From Streptomyces malaysiense (lineage in GTDB: Bacteria; Actinomycetota; Actinomycetes; Streptomycetales; Streptomycetaceae): a stretch of 64,000 nucleotides of DNA. The stretch lies in the NCBI RefSeq assembly GCF_000980885.2, contig NZ_LBDA02000056.1, positions 62,001 to 126,000 of the forward strand, in the 5' to 3' direction. Shown in pieces: positions 35,760 through 43,934 of this stretch (its first letter is position 1; every line of letters begins with the position of its first letter). The notes beneath the pieces were generated by a model. It was not told the DNA's origin. It saw only the letters and a program-made list of their open reading frames with translations, and did not search any database. The translations under genes were made by a program, and so were the position numbers.

Positions 35760-36401
35760 GTGAACGTCCAGCCCGCCCCGGCCCCGCTGCTGATCGCCTG
35801 CGCGCTCGGCATCGAGCACCTCGCCCTGCGCTCGGGCGACCGCGGCGGGGCCGGCGGGCCGGTCACGTTCGTCCGTACCGGGATGGGGCCGCGGGCGGCG
35901 CAGCGCTCCCTCACCCGGTACCTGGCCCGGCCCGCGCTCACCGGGGCCGCCGTGGTGGCCACCGGTTTCTGCGCGGGTCTCGCACCCGGCATGCACCCCG
36001 GTGACCTGGTGGTCGCCGAGGAGACCCGGGACCCGCACGGGACCGTCCCGTGCGCGGGCACCGAACTGCTGGTGAAGGAACTCGCGCGGCTGCTGCCCGG
36101 CCGCACGGTCCACACCGGCCCGCTCACCGGCTCCGATCATGTCGTCCGCGGCCCCGAACGGTCCGCCCTGCGCGCGACCGGCGCGATCGCCGTCGACATG
36201 GAGTCCGCGGCCACCCTGCTCAGCGCCGTGACCGCGGGCGAACGCCCGGTCGCCGCCGTCCGGGTGGTCGTCGACGCTCCCGAACACGAACTCGTCCGGA
36301 TCGGCACGATACGCGGTGGAATATCAGCGTTTCGCGTTCTCCGTTCCGTACTTCCCGCATATTTCGAATGGCACCGTTCTTTGCTGCTCCCCCGGAGGTG
36401 A
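35760..36401 (+). CDS. hpnG: HpnG-type hopanoid nucleosidase/phosphorylase
   Basis: Purine-nucleoside-phosphorylase-fold protein of 213 aa. In hopanoid side-chain synthesis HpnG removes adenine from adenosylhopane to give ribosylhopane. The nucleosidase signature IAVDMESAATL and the early TGMGPRAAQRSL and ATGFCAGLAPGMHPGDLVV elements are present. The GTG start follows the shc stop by one base. An ATG at 35758 is immediately followed by TGA and is not usable. The final 30 residues are AT-richer and basic. Confidence 0.87.
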   Translation: MNVQPAPAPLLIACALGIEHLALRSGDRGGAGGPVTFVRTGMGPRAAQRSLTRYLARPALTGAAVVATGFCAGLAPGMHPGDLVVAEETRDPHGTVPCAGTELLVKELARLLPGRTVHTGPLTGSDHVVRGPERSALRATGAIAVDMESAATLLSAVTAGERPVAAVRVVVDAPEHELVRIGTIRGGISAFRVLRSVLPAYFEWHRSLLLPRR

Positions 36402-36407
36402 GCCCAG

Positions 36408-37430
36408 ATGGCCATGCCGTTGCGTCAGTCCATCAAGGTCGCTACATACCTGGCCGAACAGAAGCTCCGCAAGCGGGACAAGTTCCCGCTCATCGTCGAG
36501 CTCGAACCGCTCTTCGCGTGCAACCTCAAGTGCGAGGGCTGCGGCAAGATCCAGCATCCGGCCGGGGTGCTCAAGCAGCGCATGCCGGTCGCCCAGGCGG
36601 TGGGCGCGGTGCTCGAATCGGGCGCGCCGATGGTCTCCATCGCCGGCGGCGAGCCCCTGATGCACCCTCAGATCGACGAGATCGTGCGCCAGTTGGTGGC
36701 CAGGAGGAAGTACGTCTTCCTGTGCACCAACGCGATGCTGCTGCGCAAGAAGATGGAGAAGTTCACCCCCTCGCCCTACTTCGCCTTCGCCGTGCACATC
36801 GACGGGCTGCGTGAGCGGCACGACGAGTCCGTGGCCAAGGAAGGCGTGTTCGACGAGGCGGTGGCGGCCATCAAGGAGGCCAAGCGGCGCGGCTTCCGGG
36901 TGACCACCAACTCCACCTTCTTCAACACCGACACCCCGCAGACCGTCGTCGAGGTGCTCAACTTCCTCAACGACGACCTGAAGGTGGACGAGATGATGAT
37001 CTCGCCCGCCTACGCCTACGAGAAGGCCCCGGACCAGGAGCACTTCCTCGGTGTGGAGCAGACCCGGGAGCTCTTCAAGAAGGCGTTCTCGGGCGGCAAC
37101 CGCAAGAAGTGGCGGCTCAACCACTCCCCGCTCTTCCTGGACTTCCTGGAGGGCAGGGTCGACTTCCCGTGCACCGCGTGGGCGATCCCGAACTACTCCC
37201 TCTTCGGCTGGCAGCGCCCCTGCTACCTGATGAGCGACGGGTACGTGCCGACGTACCGGGAGCTGGTGGAGGACACCGACTGGGACAAGTACGGCCGGGG
37301 CAAGGACCCGCGCTGCGCCAACTGCATGGCGCACTGCGGCTACGAGCCCACCGCCGTACTCGCCACCATGGGCTCCCTGAAGGAGTCGCTGCGGGCCATG
37401 CGGGAGACGGTCTCGGGAAACCGGGAGTAG
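36408..37430 (+). CDS. hpnH: Radical SAM adenosylhopane synthase HpnH
   Basis: Radical S-adenosylmethionine enzyme of 340 aa that adds a 5'-deoxyadenosyl group to the hopene side chain, giving adenosylhopane. The cluster motif FACNLKCEGCGK (CxxxCxxC) is at residues 38-45, followed by IAGGEPLMHP (SAM contact) and a C-terminal Cys group GKDPRCANCMAHCGYEPT. The ribosome site GGAGGTG lies nine bases upstream. Order shc-hpnG-hpnH matches other streptomycete hopanoid clusters. Confidence 0.93.
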   Translation: MAMPLRQSIKVATYLAEQKLRKRDKFPLIVELEPLFACNLKCEGCGKIQHPAGVLKQRMPVAQAVGAVLESGAPMVSIAGGEPLMHPQIDEIVRQLVARRKYVFLCTNAMLLRKKMEKFTPSPYFAFAVHIDGLRERHDESVAKEGVFDEAVAAIKEAKRRGFRVTTNSTFFNTDTPQTVVEVLNFLNDDLKVDEMMISPAYAYEKAPDQEHFLGVEQTRELFKKAFSGGNRKKWRLNHSPLFLDFLEGRVDFPCTAWAIPNYSLFGWQRPCYLMSDGYVPTYRELVEDTDWDKYGRGKDPRCANCMAHCGYEPTAVLATMGSLKESLRAMRETVSGNRE

Positions 37431-37433
37431 GTG

Positions 37434-37884
37434 ATGACCGCCGTACCCTTGGGCGTTCCCGAGGTGCCGGCCCGGCAGGCGGCCCCGCGGCGGCGGTCGC
37501 GGGAGATCCACGTCGGGCCGGTGGCGGTCGGGGGCGGGGCCCCCGTCCCGGTCCGGTCGATGACGACGACCCGTACGTCCGACATCGTGGTGGCTGGAGA
37601 TCGTCTCCTGCCCCTCCTGCGGCCGCGCCCGGGTGGACGTCTACCGGCTCGCGGACGAGGTCGCGGCGGGACTGGACGGCCTCGAAGTGCCGTTGCGGGT
37701 GGCGGTGACGGGCCGTGTGGCCAACGGCCCGGGGGAGGCCCGTGAGGCCGATCTGGGAGTTGCCTCGGGCAACGGAAAGGGGCAGATCTTCGTCAAGGGG
37801 CAGGTCGTGCGGACCGTCCCGGAATCCCGGATCGTCGAGACCCTGATCGAGGAGGCGCAGCGGCTCGCCGAGCGGATCAAGTGA
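37434..37884 (+). pseudogene. ispG: ispG (gcpE) remnant with large internal deletion
   Basis: Two pieces of the flavodoxin-dependent HMBDP synthase of the MEP pathway. The first frame reads REIHVGPVAVGGGAPVPV then RSMTTTRTSDI and stops matching at about 37587. The second frame, shifted by one, resumes at 37594 with LEIVSCPSCGRARVDVY and runs to the normal C-terminus. About 250 residues of the usual 385 are gone. In addition the third cluster ligand is lost: GRVANGPGE replaces GCVxNGPGE. The gene cannot be functional. Its stop overlaps a GTG upstream of dxs, so the reading order of the operon is preserved. Confidence 0.92.
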
Positions 37885-37922
37885 GTCCACGTAACTGCAC
37901 GGAGCGAGAGGGGGCCACGGAC

Positions 37923-39821
37923 GTGACGATTCTGGAGACGATCCGGCAGCCGCGTGACCTGAAGGGGCTGTCCGGAGCGGAAATCGGCGAACTGGCCGAG
38001 GAGATACGCGAGTTCCTGGTGCGAGCGGTCTCGCGCACCGGCGGTCATCTCGGGCCCAACCTGGGCGTGGTGGAGCTGACCATCGCCCTGCACCGGGTCT
38101 TCGAGTCGCCGGTCGACCGGATCCTCTGGGACACCGGCCATCAGTCCTACGTACACAAACTGCTGACAGGCCGTCAGGACTTCTCCAAGCTGCGCGGCAA
38201 GGGCGGTCTGTCCGGCTACCCGGCGCGTGAGGAGTCCGAGCACGACGTCATCGAGAACAGCCACGCCTCCACCGCGCTCGGCTGGGCCGACGGCCTCGCC
38301 AAGGCGCGCGAGCTGAGGGGGGAGCGGAGCCATGTGGTCGCCGTCGTCGGGGACGGCGCGCTGACCGGCGGCATGGCCTGGGAGGCGCTGAACAACATCG
38401 CGGACGCCCCGGACCGGCCGCTGATCATCGTCGTCAACGACAACGCGCGCTCCTACGCGCCCACCATCGGCGGGCTCGCCGACCATCTCGCCACCCTGCG
38501 CACCACCGACGGCTACGAGAAGGTGCTCGCCTGGGGCAAGGAGGTCCTGCACCGGACCCCTGTCGTCGGCGCGCCCCTCTACGAGTCCCTGCACGGCGCC
38601 AAGAAGGGCTTCAAGGACGCCTTCGCACCCCAGGGGCTCTTCGAGGACCTGGGTCTGAAGTACGTCGGCCCGGTCGACGGGCACGACATCGGGGCGGTCG
38701 AGTCCGCGCTGCGCCGCGCCAAGGGCTTCCACGGGCCCGTCCTGGTGCACTGCCTGACCGAGAAGGGCCGCGGCTACGAGCCCGCGCTCGCCGACGAGTT
38801 GGACCGCTTCCACGCCATCGGTGTCATGGACCCGGCGACCTGCGCACCGCTCGCCGTCTCCGGCGGACGGTCCTGGACCTCGGTGTTCGGCGAGGAGATC
38901 GTGCGGATCGGCGAGGAGCGCGCGGACGTCGTCGCGCTCACCGCCGCGATGCTGCACCCGGTCGGCCTCGGGGCCTTCGCCGAACGCTTCCCGGACCGGG
39001 TGTGGGACGTGGGCATCGCCGAACAGCACGCGGTCACCTCGGCCGCCGGGCTCGCCACCGCCGGACTGCACCCGGTCGTCGCCCTCTACGCCACCTTCCT
39101 CAACCGTGCCTTCGACCAGGTGCTGATGGATGTCGCCCTGCACCGCTGCGGGGTCACCTTCGTCCTCGACCGGGCGGGCGTCACCGGTCCCGACGGCGCC
39201 TCCCACAACGGCATGTGGGACATGTCGCTGCTCCAGGTGGTGCCCGGCCTGCGGATCGCCGCCCCGCGCGACGCGACCCGGCTGCGCGCCCAGTTGCGGG
39301 AGGCGGTGGCCGTGGACGACGCGCCGACCGTGCTGCGGTTCCCGAAGGAGGACGTGGGCCCGGACATCCCGGCCCTCGGCCGGGTGGGCGGCATGGACGT
39401 GCTGCACCGCGCGGAGCGGGCGAGGGTGCTGCTGGTCGCCGTCGGCGTGATGGCGCCGGTGTGCCTCGGCGCGGCGGAACTCCTCGCGGAGGGCGGCACC
39501 GGGTGCACGGTGGTCGACCCCCGGTGGATCAAGCCGGTCGATCCGGCCCTGCCGCAACTGGCCTCGGCGCACCGGCTGGTGGCCGTCGTGGAGGACAACA
39601 GCCGCGCCTCCGGCGTCGGTTCGGCCGTCGCCCAGGCCCTCCGGGACGCCGGAGTGGACGTACCGGTACGGCAGTTCGGCATCCCGGACCAGTTCCTGCC
39701 GCACGCCAAGCGCGGTGAGGTACTGGCCGACATCGGTCTCACCCCGGTGGAGATCGCCGGACGTATTTCAGCGAGCCTGGCCGTCAAGGATGTCGACGGC
39801 ACCGTCAAGGAGAGTGAATGA
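37923..39821 (+). CDS. dxs: 1-deoxy-D-xylulose-5-phosphate synthase
   Basis: Thiamine-diphosphate enzyme of 632 aa condensing pyruvate and glyceraldehyde-3-phosphate, the entry step of the MEP isoprenoid pathway. The TPP-binding motif VVGDGALTGGMAWEALNN is at about residue 142, the catalytic His is in the early WDTGHQSYVHK, and the transketolase-like DVGIAEQHAVTSAAG is intact. GTG at 37923 has GAGAGGGGG upstream; GTG 37881, overlapping the ispG remnant, is less likely. An operon-dedicated copy would raise precursor flux when hopanoids are made. Confidence 0.92.
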   Translation: MTILETIRQPRDLKGLSGAEIGELAEEIREFLVRAVSRTGGHLGPNLGVVELTIALHRVFESPVDRILWDTGHQSYVHKLLTGRQDFSKLRGKGGLSGYPAREESEHDVIENSHASTALGWADGLAKARELRGERSHVVAVVGDGALTGGMAWEALNNIADAPDRPLIIVVNDNARSYAPTIGGLADHLATLRTTDGYEKVLAWGKEVLHRTPVVGAPLYESLHGAKKGFKDAFAPQGLFEDLGLKYVGPVDGHDIGAVESALRRAKGFHGPVLVHCLTEKGRGYEPALADELDRFHAIGVMDPATCAPLAVSGGRSWTSVFGEEIVRIGEERADVVALTAAMLHPVGLGAFAERFPDRVWDVGIAEQHAVTSAAGLATAGLHPVVALYATFLNRAFDQVLMDVALHRCGVTFVLDRAGVTGPDGASHNGMWDMSLLQVVPGLRIAAPRDATRLRAQLREAVAVDDAPTVLRFPKEDVGPDIPALGRVGGMDVLHRAERARVLLVAVGVMAPVCLGAAELLAEGGTGCTVVDPRWIKPVDPALPQLASAHRLVAVVEDNSRASGVGSAVAQALRDAGVDVPVRQFGIPDQFLPHAKRGEVLADIGLTPVEIAGRISASLAVKDVDGTVKESE

Positions 39822-41203
39822 CCATCGAGTTCGACCTCGGCGCCCTGCTCGCCGAGCGCGGAGCCGAGCGCTACGAGCTGCATGCGAAGTACCTCAACCC
39901 GCAGCTCCCGCGCATGCTGCACACCATCGGCTTCGACAAGGTCTACGAGCGCGCCGAGGGCGCCCACTTCTTCGACGCCGAGGGCAACGACCACCTGGAC
40001 ATGCTCGCCGGATTCGGGGTGATGGGCCTCGGCCGCCATCACCCGGTCGTCCGCAAGGCCCTGCACGACGTCCTCGACCTGGACCTCGCCGACCTCACCC
40101 GGTTCGACTGCCAGCCGCTGCCCGGACTGCTCGCCGAGCGGCTGCTCGCCCACAGCCCGCACCTGGACCGGGTGTTCTTCGGCAACAGCGGCACCGAGGC
40201 GGTCGAGACGGCCCTGAAGTTCGCCCGCTACGCCACCGGCCGGCCGCGCGTCCTGTACTGCGAGCACGCCTTCCACGGGCTGACCACGGGCTCGCTGTCC
40301 GTCAACGGGGAGAAAGGCTTCCGCGACGGCTTCGCCCCGCTGCTGCCCGACACCGCCGTACCCCTCGGTGATCTCGACGCCCTGGCACGGGAGCTGAGGA
40401 AGGGCGACGTGGCCGCGCTGATCGTGGAGCCGGTCCAGGGCAAGGGCGTGCACGAGGCGCCGCCCGGCTATCTGCGCGCCGCGCAGGAGCTGTTGCGCAG
40501 GCACAAGGCCCTGCTGATCGCGGACGAGGTGCAGACCGGTCTCGGCCGCACCGGCGACTTCTACGCCTACCAGCACGAGGACGGCGTGGAACCGGACCTG
40601 GTGTGCGTCGCCAAGGCCCTGTCCGGCGGGTACGTCCCGGTCGGCGCGACCCTCGGCAAGGACTGGATCTTCAAGAAGGTCTACTCGTCCATGGACCGCG
40701 TCCTGGTCCACTCGGCGAGCTTCGGCGCCAACGCCCAGGCGATGGCGTGCGGGCTCGCCGTGCTGTCGGTCATGGAGAACGAGCAGATCGTCGCGGGCGT
40801 GCGGACCACGGGCGACCTGCTGAAGTCCCGGCTCACCGAGCTGATCGACAAGTACGAGCTGCTGTCCGACGTCCGCGGCCGGGGCCTGATGATCGGCATC
40901 GAGTTCGGCAGGCCGTCCTCGCTGAGGCTGCGCAGCCGCTGGGCCATGCTCCAGGCCGCCCGCAAGGGCCTGTTCGCCCAGATGGTCGTCGTGCCGCTGC
41001 TCCAGCGGCACCGGATCCTCACCCAGGTCTCCGGTGACCACCTCGAAGTCATCAAGCTGATTCCGCCGCTCGTCTTCGACGAGGCCGACGTGGACCGGTT
41101 CGTCCGGGGCTTCACCGCGGTCATGGACGACGCGCACAGCGGCGGCGGCCTGATGTGGGACTTCGGCCGGACCCTGATCAAGCAGGCGGTCGCCAACCGC
41201 TGA
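39818..41203 (+). CDS. hpnO: Hopanoid aminotransferase (HpnO-like, class III)
   Basis: PLP-dependent class-III aminotransferase of 461 aa. The substrate loop FFGNSGTEAVETALKFAR, the PLP-binding Asp in LLIADEVQTGLGRTG, and the Schiff-base Lys in LVCVAKALSGGYVPVGA are all present. In hopanoid operons this protein converts the ribosylhopane-derived aldehyde to 35-aminobacteriohopanetriol; closely related enzymes use other amino substrates, so the role rests on context. The start overlaps the dxs stop (ATGA). Last gene of the hopanoid run. Confidence 0.85.
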   Translation: MTIEFDLGALLAERGAERYELHAKYLNPQLPRMLHTIGFDKVYERAEGAHFFDAEGNDHLDMLAGFGVMGLGRHHPVVRKALHDVLDLDLADLTRFDCQPLPGLLAERLLAHSPHLDRVFFGNSGTEAVETALKFARYATGRPRVLYCEHAFHGLTTGSLSVNGEKGFRDGFAPLLPDTAVPLGDLDALARELRKGDVAALIVEPVQGKGVHEAPPGYLRAAQELLRRHKALLIADEVQTGLGRTGDFYAYQHEDGVEPDLVCVAKALSGGYVPVGATLGKDWIFKKVYSSMDRVLVHSASFGANAQAMACGLAVLSVMENEQIVAGVRTTGDLLKSRLTELIDKYELLSDVRGRGLMIGIEFGRPSSLRLRSRWAMLQAARKGLFAQMVVVPLLQRHRILTQVSGDHLEVIKLIPPLVFDEADVDRFVRGFTAVMDDAHSGGGLMWDFGRTLIKQAVANR

Positions 41204-41207
41204 CCGG

Positions 41208-41486
41208 TCAGGCGGAGCCCACGAGGAGGATCCAGGGGCAGAGGAAGCCGGCCGCGCCGAGAACGGTTCCGGTGGCGGCCGGCCACATCCTGCCGAGTCC
41301 CCGCCGGGCGTGGTGGACACCCGCGAGGCCGAAGGTGAGGGCGAGCGCACCCGCGAGTTCGGTCAGCGGGAACAGCATGAGCAACGGGCAGATCCCCACG
41401 GCGGAGACGGCGCCCAGGACGAGCGCGGTGGGACCGAGGAGCGTGGCCGGCGAGTCGTTCCGGCTCGGCGTGATGTGGTCGGGCAT
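41208..41486 (-). CDS. Small membrane protein (DUF4190-like)
   Basis: 92-aa protein, mostly hydrophobic, with three predicted transmembrane segments (LGPTALVLGAVSAVGICP, then LTELAGALALTFGLAGVHHA, then AATGTVLGAAGFLCPWILLV). The Gly-rich helix pair resembles DUF4190 proteins. Function unknown. ATG at 41486 has GGGGG ten bases upstream. It converges on hpnO with a four-base gap and is divergent from the XRE-cupin gene. A perfect-armed palindrome lies 15 bases before its start. Confidence 0.6.
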   Translation of the reverse strand: MPDHITPSRNDSPATLLGPTALVLGAVSAVGICPLLMLFPLTELAGALALTFGLAGVHHARRGLGRMWPAATGTVLGAAGFLCPWILLVGSA

Positions 41487-41500
41487 GCGAACCCCCATGC

Positions 41501-41516
41501 TTTGAACGTGTTCAAA
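41501..41516. promoter_or_regulatory. Palindrome TTTGAAC-GT-GTTCAAA
   Basis: Seven-base perfect arms around a two-base centre, 15 bases upstream of the small membrane gene start and 31 bases from the XRE operator pair. Symmetry and length match TetR-family operators. It most likely controls the leftward small gene; the regulator is not identified. Confidence 0.6.
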
Positions 41517-41546
41517 AGCTGGATGCGATCGTAGCAGCCCGCGCTT

Positions 41547-41581
41547 TTGCCTCAGAGGCAAGAAAATTGCCCTATGGGCAA
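41547..41581 (+). promoter_or_regulatory. Two tandem TTGCC-type palindromes, likely autoregulatory operators
   Basis: TTGCCT-CAG-AGGCAA (41547-41561) and TTGCCC-TAT-GGGCAA (41567-41581) share arms and have centres exactly 20 bases apart. The second overlaps a TATGGG that could be the -10 of the XRE-cupin gene, whose ATG follows two bases later. This arrangement fits cooperative binding and autorepression by that regulator. Confidence 0.75.
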
Positions 41582-41583
41582 GA

Positions 41584-42228
41584 ATGGCGCTGAATAGAGG
41601 CATGAACGCCTCAGATGCCGCTTCGCCCGCGGCGGGCCAGGGCGGCGAACTGCCCGCCGTCGCGCCGCAACTGCGCGCACTGCGCCGACGGGCCGGCCTC
41701 ACCCTGGAGGCCGCGGCCCGGGACGCCGGACTCTCACCGGCCCACCTGTCCCGGCTGGAGACCGGGCAGCGGCAGCCCTCGCTGCCGATGCTGCTCGCGC
41801 TCGCCCGTATCTACGGTACGACGGTCTCCGAACTCCTCGGTGAGCGGGTCGCCGACCGCGACGCGATCGTCCGGGCCGCCGACATGGACCCGAGCCGGGC
41901 CGCCGGCTGGACCTACTTCCAGGCCGGCGCCCCCGGCCGCGGGATGCAGGCCCTGCGGGTGCACGCGCCGTACGGCGCGCAGGGCGACATAGTGCGCGTC
42001 CACCCCGGCGAGGAGTGGCTCTACGTCCTCAAGGGACGGCTGCGGCTGCGCCTCGGCGACGCCACGCATCTGCTCGCCCCCGGCGACAGCGCCCACTTCG
42101 ACTCGCTCACCCCGCACCGCCTCGCCGCCGAGGACCCCGACGGCGTGGAACTGCTGTTCGTCCACACCCTGCTGCAGAGCCCCACGGCCGCGCTGTGCCT
42201 GGGGCACCTGAACGGAGAGCTGCCATGA
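41584..42228 (+). CDS. XRE-family regulator with cupin sensor domain
   Basis: Transcription factor of 214 aa. The N-terminal helix-turn-helix (LRRRAGLTLEAAARDAGL then SPAHLSRLETGQRQPSL) is followed by a C-terminal cupin barrel (VHPGEEWLYVLKGRLRLRLG then LAPGDSAHFDSLTPHRL), the SutR/PuuR-like layout in which a small ligand modulates DNA binding. Two palindromes lie immediately upstream, probably its own operators. ATG 41584 fits a leaderless start; ATG 41602 is the alternative. Position behind hpnO and coupling to a small membrane protein recur in streptomycete hopanoid regions, from memory. Confidence 0.85.
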   Translation: MALNRGMNASDAASPAAGQGGELPAVAPQLRALRRRAGLTLEAAARDAGLSPAHLSRLETGQRQPSLPMLLALARIYGTTVSELLGERVADRDAIVRAADMDPSRAAGWTYFQAGAPGRGMQALRVHAPYGAQGDIVRVHPGEEWLYVLKGRLRLRLGDATHLLAPGDSAHFDSLTPHRLAAEDPDGVELLFVHTLLQSPTAALCLGHLNGELP

Positions 42229-42347
42229 GCGACCTGGAGACCAAGTTCCCCCGATCCCTGTGGGTCCGGCTGATCATCTACATCGCCTTCGGGCACCTCC
42301 TGGCCGCGTTCCTCTATCTGCTGTTCGCGATCGGCGGCAAGGGCTGA
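42225..42347 (+). CDS. Tiny membrane protein (DUF6126-like)
   Basis: 40-aa protein with one transmembrane helix (LWVRLIIYIAFGHLLAAFLY) between a charged N-terminus (SDLETKFPR) and a short Gly/Lys tail. It is coupled to the XRE-cupin gene by ATGA. It resembles DUF6126 small proteins, which I recall as accompanying such regulators in Streptomyces. It may be a membrane partner of the regulator; no function is established. Confidence 0.7.
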   Translation: MSDLETKFPRSLWVRLIIYIAFGHLLAAFLYLLFAIGGKG

Positions 42348-42395
42348 GCCCGCGCCCGCGCACCGGGCGGGCGCGCACCGGACGGGACCGACGGG

Positions 42396-43193
42396 TCAGT
42401 CCACCAGCCGCGCCCGCAGCCGCTCCCGCGTCTCGGGAGCCAGCCGCAGTCCCTCCTCCAGATAGCGGTCCACGCCGCCCCAGGTCTCCTCGATGCTCTC
42501 GAAGGCGGCGGCCAGATACTCGGCGCGCGCGTCGAAGAGCGGGCTGAGCAGCTCCATCACCTCGGGTGTGTAGGCGCTCTGCGCACTGCCGCTGCGCTGC
42601 ACCTTGTAGCGGCGGTGCTTGGCGTTGGACTCCAGGTAGTCGGCCACGATCGCGTCCCGCTCCACCCCCACGGCGAGCAGGGTGACGGCTATGGAGACGC
42701 CCGCGCGGTCCTTGCCGGCCGCGCAGTGCAGCAGCGCCGGCACGCTGTCCTCGGCGATCGCGTGCAGCACCCGGGAGTGTTCTTCGGTGCGGTTGCGCAC
42801 GGTCGACCGGTACGAGGCCACCATGCGGGCCGCTCCCTTGCCGTCGTCCAGCACCGCGCGCAGCTGGTCGAGGTCGCCGTCGCGGACCATCTTCCAGAAC
42901 TCGGCGCCGTCCGCCGGGTCGCTCAGCGGCAGGTTCACATTGCGCACGCCGGGCAGCGCGACGTCCGGGCCCTCCAGCTTCTGGTCGGCCGCGTTGCGGA
43001 AGTCGAAGATGGTGTGCAGGCCCAGGGAGGAGAGGAAGACAGCGTCCTGCGCGGTCGCGTGCGCCAGGTGCCCGCTGCGGAACAGCACACCCTGGCGCAG
43101 CCGGCGTCCGTCCACGGTCGGCAGTCCGCCGACGTCGCGGAAATTGCGCACACCGGCCAGCTCCGGCTCGGTCGACGGGACCTGCTGCGTCAC
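42396..43193 (-). CDS. Tyrosine/serine protein phosphatase
   Basis: Cysteine-dependent phosphatase of 265 aa. The P-loop HCAAGKDRAG (C-x5-R) carries the nucleophilic Cys and phosphate-binding Arg, with extra Lys and Asp as in MptpB-like phosphatases that act on phosphotyrosine and phosphoinositides. The N-terminal VRNFRDVGGLPT and VLFRSGHLAHA are family hallmarks. GTG at 43193 has GGGAGGAG upstream; the frame continues further but without similarity. Substrate unknown. Confidence 0.87.
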   Translation of the reverse strand: MTQQVPSTEPELAGVRNFRDVGGLPTVDGRRLRQGVLFRSGHLAHATAQDAVFLSSLGLHTIFDFRNAADQKLEGPDVALPGVRNVNLPLSDPADGAEFWKMVRDGDLDQLRAVLDDGKGAARMVASYRSTVRNRTEEHSRVLHAIAEDSVPALLHCAAGKDRAGVSIAVTLLAVGVERDAIVADYLESNAKHRRYKVQRSGSAQSAYTPEVMELLSPLFDARAEYLAAAFESIEETWGGVDRYLEEGLRLAPETRERLRARLVD

Positions 43194-43317
43194 GGGGGCT
43201 CCTCCCGATCGGTTCCCGCCGTCACGACTCGCGGCGGGCGCTGCGTCGACCATACGGCATTGGTTTCGTGGGGCAATGAGTTGTCCACAGGCATTGGCAG
43301 CGCGGGCCGCCGGGCCC

Positions 43318-43792
43318 ATGATGCGCGTCGTCGAACGTTTCCGGCGCGACTGCGAGGTCTTGACGACGGGCATCGCGAAAGACGGCCGTACCTGGCTGCT
43401 GACGCACCCCATGACGCACCCCACCAGCGGCTATGCCCTGCATCCCACCGCCCGGGACGAGCCGGCGCATCTGCACCGGGGGCCGCGGATCACCCTGGCC
43501 GACGCCGAGGCCCTCGCCGCCCGCCCGCTGCCCGGCCCCCGCCCCTTCGATTCCCCGCTCGACGGCCGCGAGGAGTACCCGGTCGAGGGCGGCCCGCGCT
43601 TCTCGGCGGCGACCTCGGCCGGTGGAGCGAGGAGGAACTGGCCGAGGCCGCCCGATGGGGCCGGCTGTACAAGGAGATCCGTCCTCGCCCGGCTCCAGGC
43701 GCAGCGCTACGGCGAACCCGCGCCGAAGCCGCGGCTGCGGGGCCTCGACCCGGCCGGTGGACGCGACGGTGGTCCGGCTGCGGCGCACCTGA
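43318..43792 (+). pseudogene. Unrecognised gene broken by three apparent frameshifts
   Basis: A coherent protein can be read only by changing frame. ATG 43318 begins RVVERFRRDCEVLTTGIAKD and continues to EEYPVEGGPRF. Near 43602 the good sequence moves frame to GGDLGRWSEEELAEAARWG (one base missing). Near 43680 it returns to LARLQAQRYGEPAPKPRLRG (one extra base). Near 43750 it shifts again to RPVDATVVRLRRT and stops. Three indels in 150 bases suggest a decaying gene, or local sequencing error. No family is recognised. It is divergent from the phosphatase gene. Confidence 0.55.
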
Positions 43793-43934
43793 CGGGTGCG
43801 TGTCCGGGCGGCAACAGCCCTGGCGGTGAGTGTATTCCTGGAACCGGGAATCTCGCGGAGTGGCTCATGTCACCGTTCGTCAACCCCTTCCTACGGTCGC
43901 GTAAGTCACACCCCGAGAGGAATCATGGTCCGAC

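Noticed and set aside
41501..41516. This palindrome as the operator of the TetR gene at 63299-63916
   Set aside because: The gene is 22 kb away and no copy of the palindrome is seen near it; nothing links them.
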